A stretch of DNA of 64,000 nucleotides. It comes from Mycobacterium sp. ITM-2016-00316. GTDB taxonomy: Bacteria; Actinomycetota; Actinomycetes; Mycobacteriales; Mycobacteriaceae. How positions within the stretch are numbered: position 1 is the first letter of the stretch; each line of letters opens with the position of its first letter. Position numbers and translations under genes: made by a program. This document shows, one piece after another, positions 61,923-64,000 of the stretch. The notes under the pieces are model-generated. The model was not told the DNA's origin and made no database searches. It was given only the letters and a program-made list of their open reading frames with translations. The stretch spans positions 5,890,001-5,954,000 of the forward strand of contig NZ_CP134398.1 in assembly GCF_002968335.2 (NCBI RefSeq), given 5' to 3'.

Positions 61923-63674
61923 ATGACCACGTTGCTTCGCCCGGTGCTTGCGGTGCTGATCGCGCTGCTGGCCGGCGCAATCGGGCTGGCTGCGCCGGCC
62001 TCCGCCGATCAGTGCGCCCCGCCGGGTATCGACAGTGCGAGCGCGCTGCCCACCAATCTGGCGGCCGCCGCTCAGGGCCCCGGCGCCGACAAGTACACCA
62101 CCGCGGGCGTCGAACCGCTGGACGGCATCGACACCGCCGCCCTGGGCCTCGGCACCCCCGGGGTGCTGACCGTCGGCACCCTGTCCGACGCCCCGCCCAG
62201 CATCTGCATCAACGCGGCCAGCCAGTTCACCGGGTTCGACAACGAGGTGCTGCGGGCGATCGCGGACAAACTGGGCCTGCGGATCAACTTCGTCGGCACC
62301 GACTTCTCCGGGCTGCTGGCCCAGGTCGCCTCCGGGCGCTTCGATGTCGGCTCCTCGTCGATCACCACCACCGACGCCCGCCGTCAGACGGTCGGCTTCA
62401 CCAACGGCTACGACTTCGGCTACTTCTCGCTGGTGGTGCCGGCAGGCTCGCCGATCACCAGCTTCTCCCAGCTGGCCGCCGGGCAGCGCATCGGTGTGGT
62501 GCAGGGCACCGTGCAGGAGGCCTACGTCGTGGACACCCTCGGGCTGGATCCGGTGAAGTTCCCGGACTACAACACCGTCTACGGCAGCCTGAAGACCCGC
62601 CAGATCGATGCCTGGGTGGCGCCGTCGCAGCAGGCCGTGGGCACCGTGCAACCCGGCGACCAGGCCACCATCATCGAAAACACGTTCAGCCTGGACAATT
62701 TCGTGGCCTACGCCGTCGCCAAGGAGAACACCCCGCTGATCGACGCGCTCAACGCCGGGCTGGATGCGGTGATCGCCGACGGCACCTGGTCCCAGCTCTA
62801 CACCGACTGGGTGCCCCGGGCTCTGCCGCCGGGCTGGAAACCCGGCTCCAAAGCTGCACCGGCACCGCAACTTCCGGACTTCGCGGCGATCGCCGCCGAA
62901 CGTCCCACGGCCACCGACCAGGGCGCACCTCCGGCTCCCCGATCCGTGCTGGGCCAGCTCGCCGACTCGTTCCTGAACTGGGACCTGTACCGCCAGGCCA
63001 TCCCCGACCTGCTCAAGACGGGGCTGCCGAACACGCTGATCCTCACCGCCGGGGCCGCCGTGATCGGTGTGGTGCTGGGCCTGCTGCTGGCCGTCGCCGG
63101 TATCTCGCGTTCGCGTCTGCTGCGGTGGCCGGCCCGCGTCTACACCGACATCTTCCGCGGCCTGCCCGAAGTGGTGATCATCCTGATCATCGGACTGGGC
63201 ATCGGGCCGATCGTCGGAGGCGTGACCGGGAACAACCCCTATCCGCTCGGTATCGCCGCGCTGGGCCTGATGTCGGCGGCCTACGTCGGCGAGATCTTCC
63301 GCTCCGGCATCCAGAGCGTGGAGACCGGACAGATGGAGGCGTCCCGCGCGCTGGGATTCAGCTACTCGTCGTCGATGAAGCTGGTGATCATCCCGCAGGG
63401 CATCCGCCGGGTGCTGCCCGCGCTGGTGAACCAGTTCATCTCACTGCTCAAGGCGTCCTCGCTGGTGTACTTCCTGGGGCTGGTGGCCAACCAGCGCGAG
63501 CTGTTCCAGGTCGGCCGCGACCTGAACGCGCAGACCGGCAGCCTGTCGCCGTTGGTGGCCGCCGGCTTGTTCTACCTGATCCTGACCATCCCGCTCACCC
63601 ATCTGGTCAACGTGATCGACGCGCGGCTGCGGACCGGGAAACAACCCGCCCCGATCCAAGAGGAGATGATCTGA
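61923..63674 (+). CDS. Amino-acid ABC transporter binding protein-permease fusion
   Basis: A 583-residue fusion. A signal peptide (~1-27, ends ASA) leads a family-3 binding domain (GFDNEVLRAIADKLGLRINF, DVGSSSITTTDARR) to about residue 300. A linker joins a GlnP-type permease (~350-575) with the EAA loop ASRALGFSYSSSMKLVIIPQ. Followed with a 1-base overlap by its ATPase. Likely a glutamine/polar-amino-acid importer. Confidence 0.9.
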   Translation: MTTLLRPVLAVLIALLAGAIGLAAPASADQCAPPGIDSASALPTNLAAAAQGPGADKYTTAGVEPLDGIDTAALGLGTPGVLTVGTLSDAPPSICINAASQFTGFDNEVLRAIADKLGLRINFVGTDFSGLLAQVASGRFDVGSSSITTTDARRQTVGFTNGYDFGYFSLVVPAGSPITSFSQLAAGQRIGVVQGTVQEAYVVDTLGLDPVKFPDYNTVYGSLKTRQIDAWVAPSQQAVGTVQPGDQATIIENTFSLDNFVAYAVAKENTPLIDALNAGLDAVIADGTWSQLYTDWVPRALPPGWKPGSKAAPAPQLPDFAAIAAERPTATDQGAPPAPRSVLGQLADSFLNWDLYRQAIPDLLKTGLPNTLILTAGAAVIGVVLGLLLAVAGISRSRLLRWPARVYTDIFRGLPEVVIILIIGLGIGPIVGGVTGNNPYPLGIAALGLMSAAYVGEIFRSGIQSVETGQMEASRALGFSYSSSMKLVIIPQGIRRVLPALVNQFISLLKASSLVYFLGLVANQRELFQVGRDLNAQTGSLSPLVAAGLFYLILTIPLTHLVNVIDARLRTGKQPAPIQEEMI

Positions 63675-64000
63675 TGGCTGAGGCAGTCTCGTTGGCCGCC
63701 AAGGACATTCATCTGTCGTTCGGTGCGAATGCGGTGCTGCGCGGTGTGGACCTGGAGGTTCCCGCCGGCAGCACGGCGGCCGTCATCGGCCCGTCGGGGT
63801 CGGGGAAGTCGACCCTGCTGCGGACGCTGAACCGGCTCTACGAACCCGACAAGGGCGACATCCTGCTGGACGGACGGTCGGTGCTCGGCGACAACCCCGA
63901 CCAGCTGCGCCAGCGCATCGGCATGGTGTTCCAGCAGTTCAACCTGTTCCCGCATCGCACCGTGCTGGACAACGTGACCCTGGCGCTGCGCAAGCTCAAG
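63674..64000 (+). CDS. Amino-acid ABC transporter ATP-binding protein (3' end outside window)
   Basis: Starts ATG 63674, overlapping the fusion's TGA by one base. MAEAVSLAAKDIHLSFGANAV leads to Walker A GPSGSGKSTLLRTLNRL and Q-loop MVFQQFNLFPHRTV; signature and Walker B lie beyond the window end. It powers the fused binding protein-permease. Confidence 0.9.
   Translation, partial: MAEAVSLAAKDIHLSFGANAVLRGVDLEVPAGSTAAVIGPSGSGKSTLLRTLNRLYEPDKGDILLDGRSVLGDNPDQLRQRIGMVFQQFNLFPHRTVLDNVTLALRKLK

Noticed and set aside
1..64000. tRNA/rRNA genes, CRISPR arrays, prophage
   Set aside because: I looked for T-loop-like and rRNA segments, regularly spaced repeats, and phage genes, and saw none.

Overview
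The window looks like the chromosome of a fast-growing, high-GC mycobacterium (Mycolicibacterium-like). The last 20 kb keep the gene order of the M. tuberculosis block Rv0043c-Rv0058 in inverted orientation: dnaB, rplI, rpsR, ssb, rpsF, a GT87-like mannosyltransferase, ponA, Rv0049-like, two Rv0048c-like genes, padR, ino1, Rv0045c-like, Rv0044c-like and a GntR regulator. F420-type LLM oxidoreductases, many SDRs and many TetR regulators fit the same lineage. All assignments come from reading motifs and from memory of families; no search was run.

Positions 1-9.5 kb hold redox and efflux genes: a 4Fe-4S/SCP2-like protein cut by the window edge, its ferredoxin-reductase neighbour, an HxlR regulator facing an MFS pump and an SDR, a second MFS pump, an NmrA-like protein, an SDR and YaeQ. 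Positions 9.5-16.3 kb form a catabolic-looking island. One arm has an LLM oxidoreductase, a VOC protein, an SDR, an alkylsulfatase-like MBL protein and a sulfotransferase. The other arm has an IclR regulator and a Zn-type alcohol dehydrogenase. A 16-bp perfect palindrome lies between the arms. Positions 17.5-23.1 kb carry a co-directional set: TetR, then an amino-acid ABC transporter (binding lipoprotein, permease, ATPase), a gamma-glutamyltransferase without a signal peptide, and a DUF1275 membrane protein. This reads as uptake and internal hydrolysis of a gamma-glutamyl compound.

Positions 23-43 kb are accessory and scarred. They hold GNATs (one internally deleted), peptidase E, a Baeyer-Villiger-type monooxygenase with its esterase and a divergent TetR, prolyl aminopeptidase, an arginase-family protein, a decayed IS3-family element, a TetR/NTF2 pair sharing a three-operator array, a moaD tail fragment, a folD gene behind a ZTP (pfl) riboswitch, a TetR/glycosyltransferase pair, a deletion junction between two truncated genes, a methyltransferase and a HAD-GrpB fusion. 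From 43.4 kb the conserved replication, ribosome and cell-wall block begins. It includes an intein-free dnaB preceded by a cluster of DnaA-box-like sites. Lineage-specific insertions in it are a second Rv0048c-like copy, a secreted metzincin-like protein and a PhoX-type lipoprotein. The window ends inside an amino-acid ABC transporter.

The most distinctive findings are the ZTP riboswitch with a Shine-Dalgarno-masking hairpin on folD, the TetR operator array at 34.1-34.2 kb, the HAD-GrpB fusion, the His-to-Ser third-ligand change in the secreted metalloprotease, the gamma-glutamyl uptake operon, and the DnaA-box cluster. I found no tRNA, rRNA, CRISPR array or prophage.
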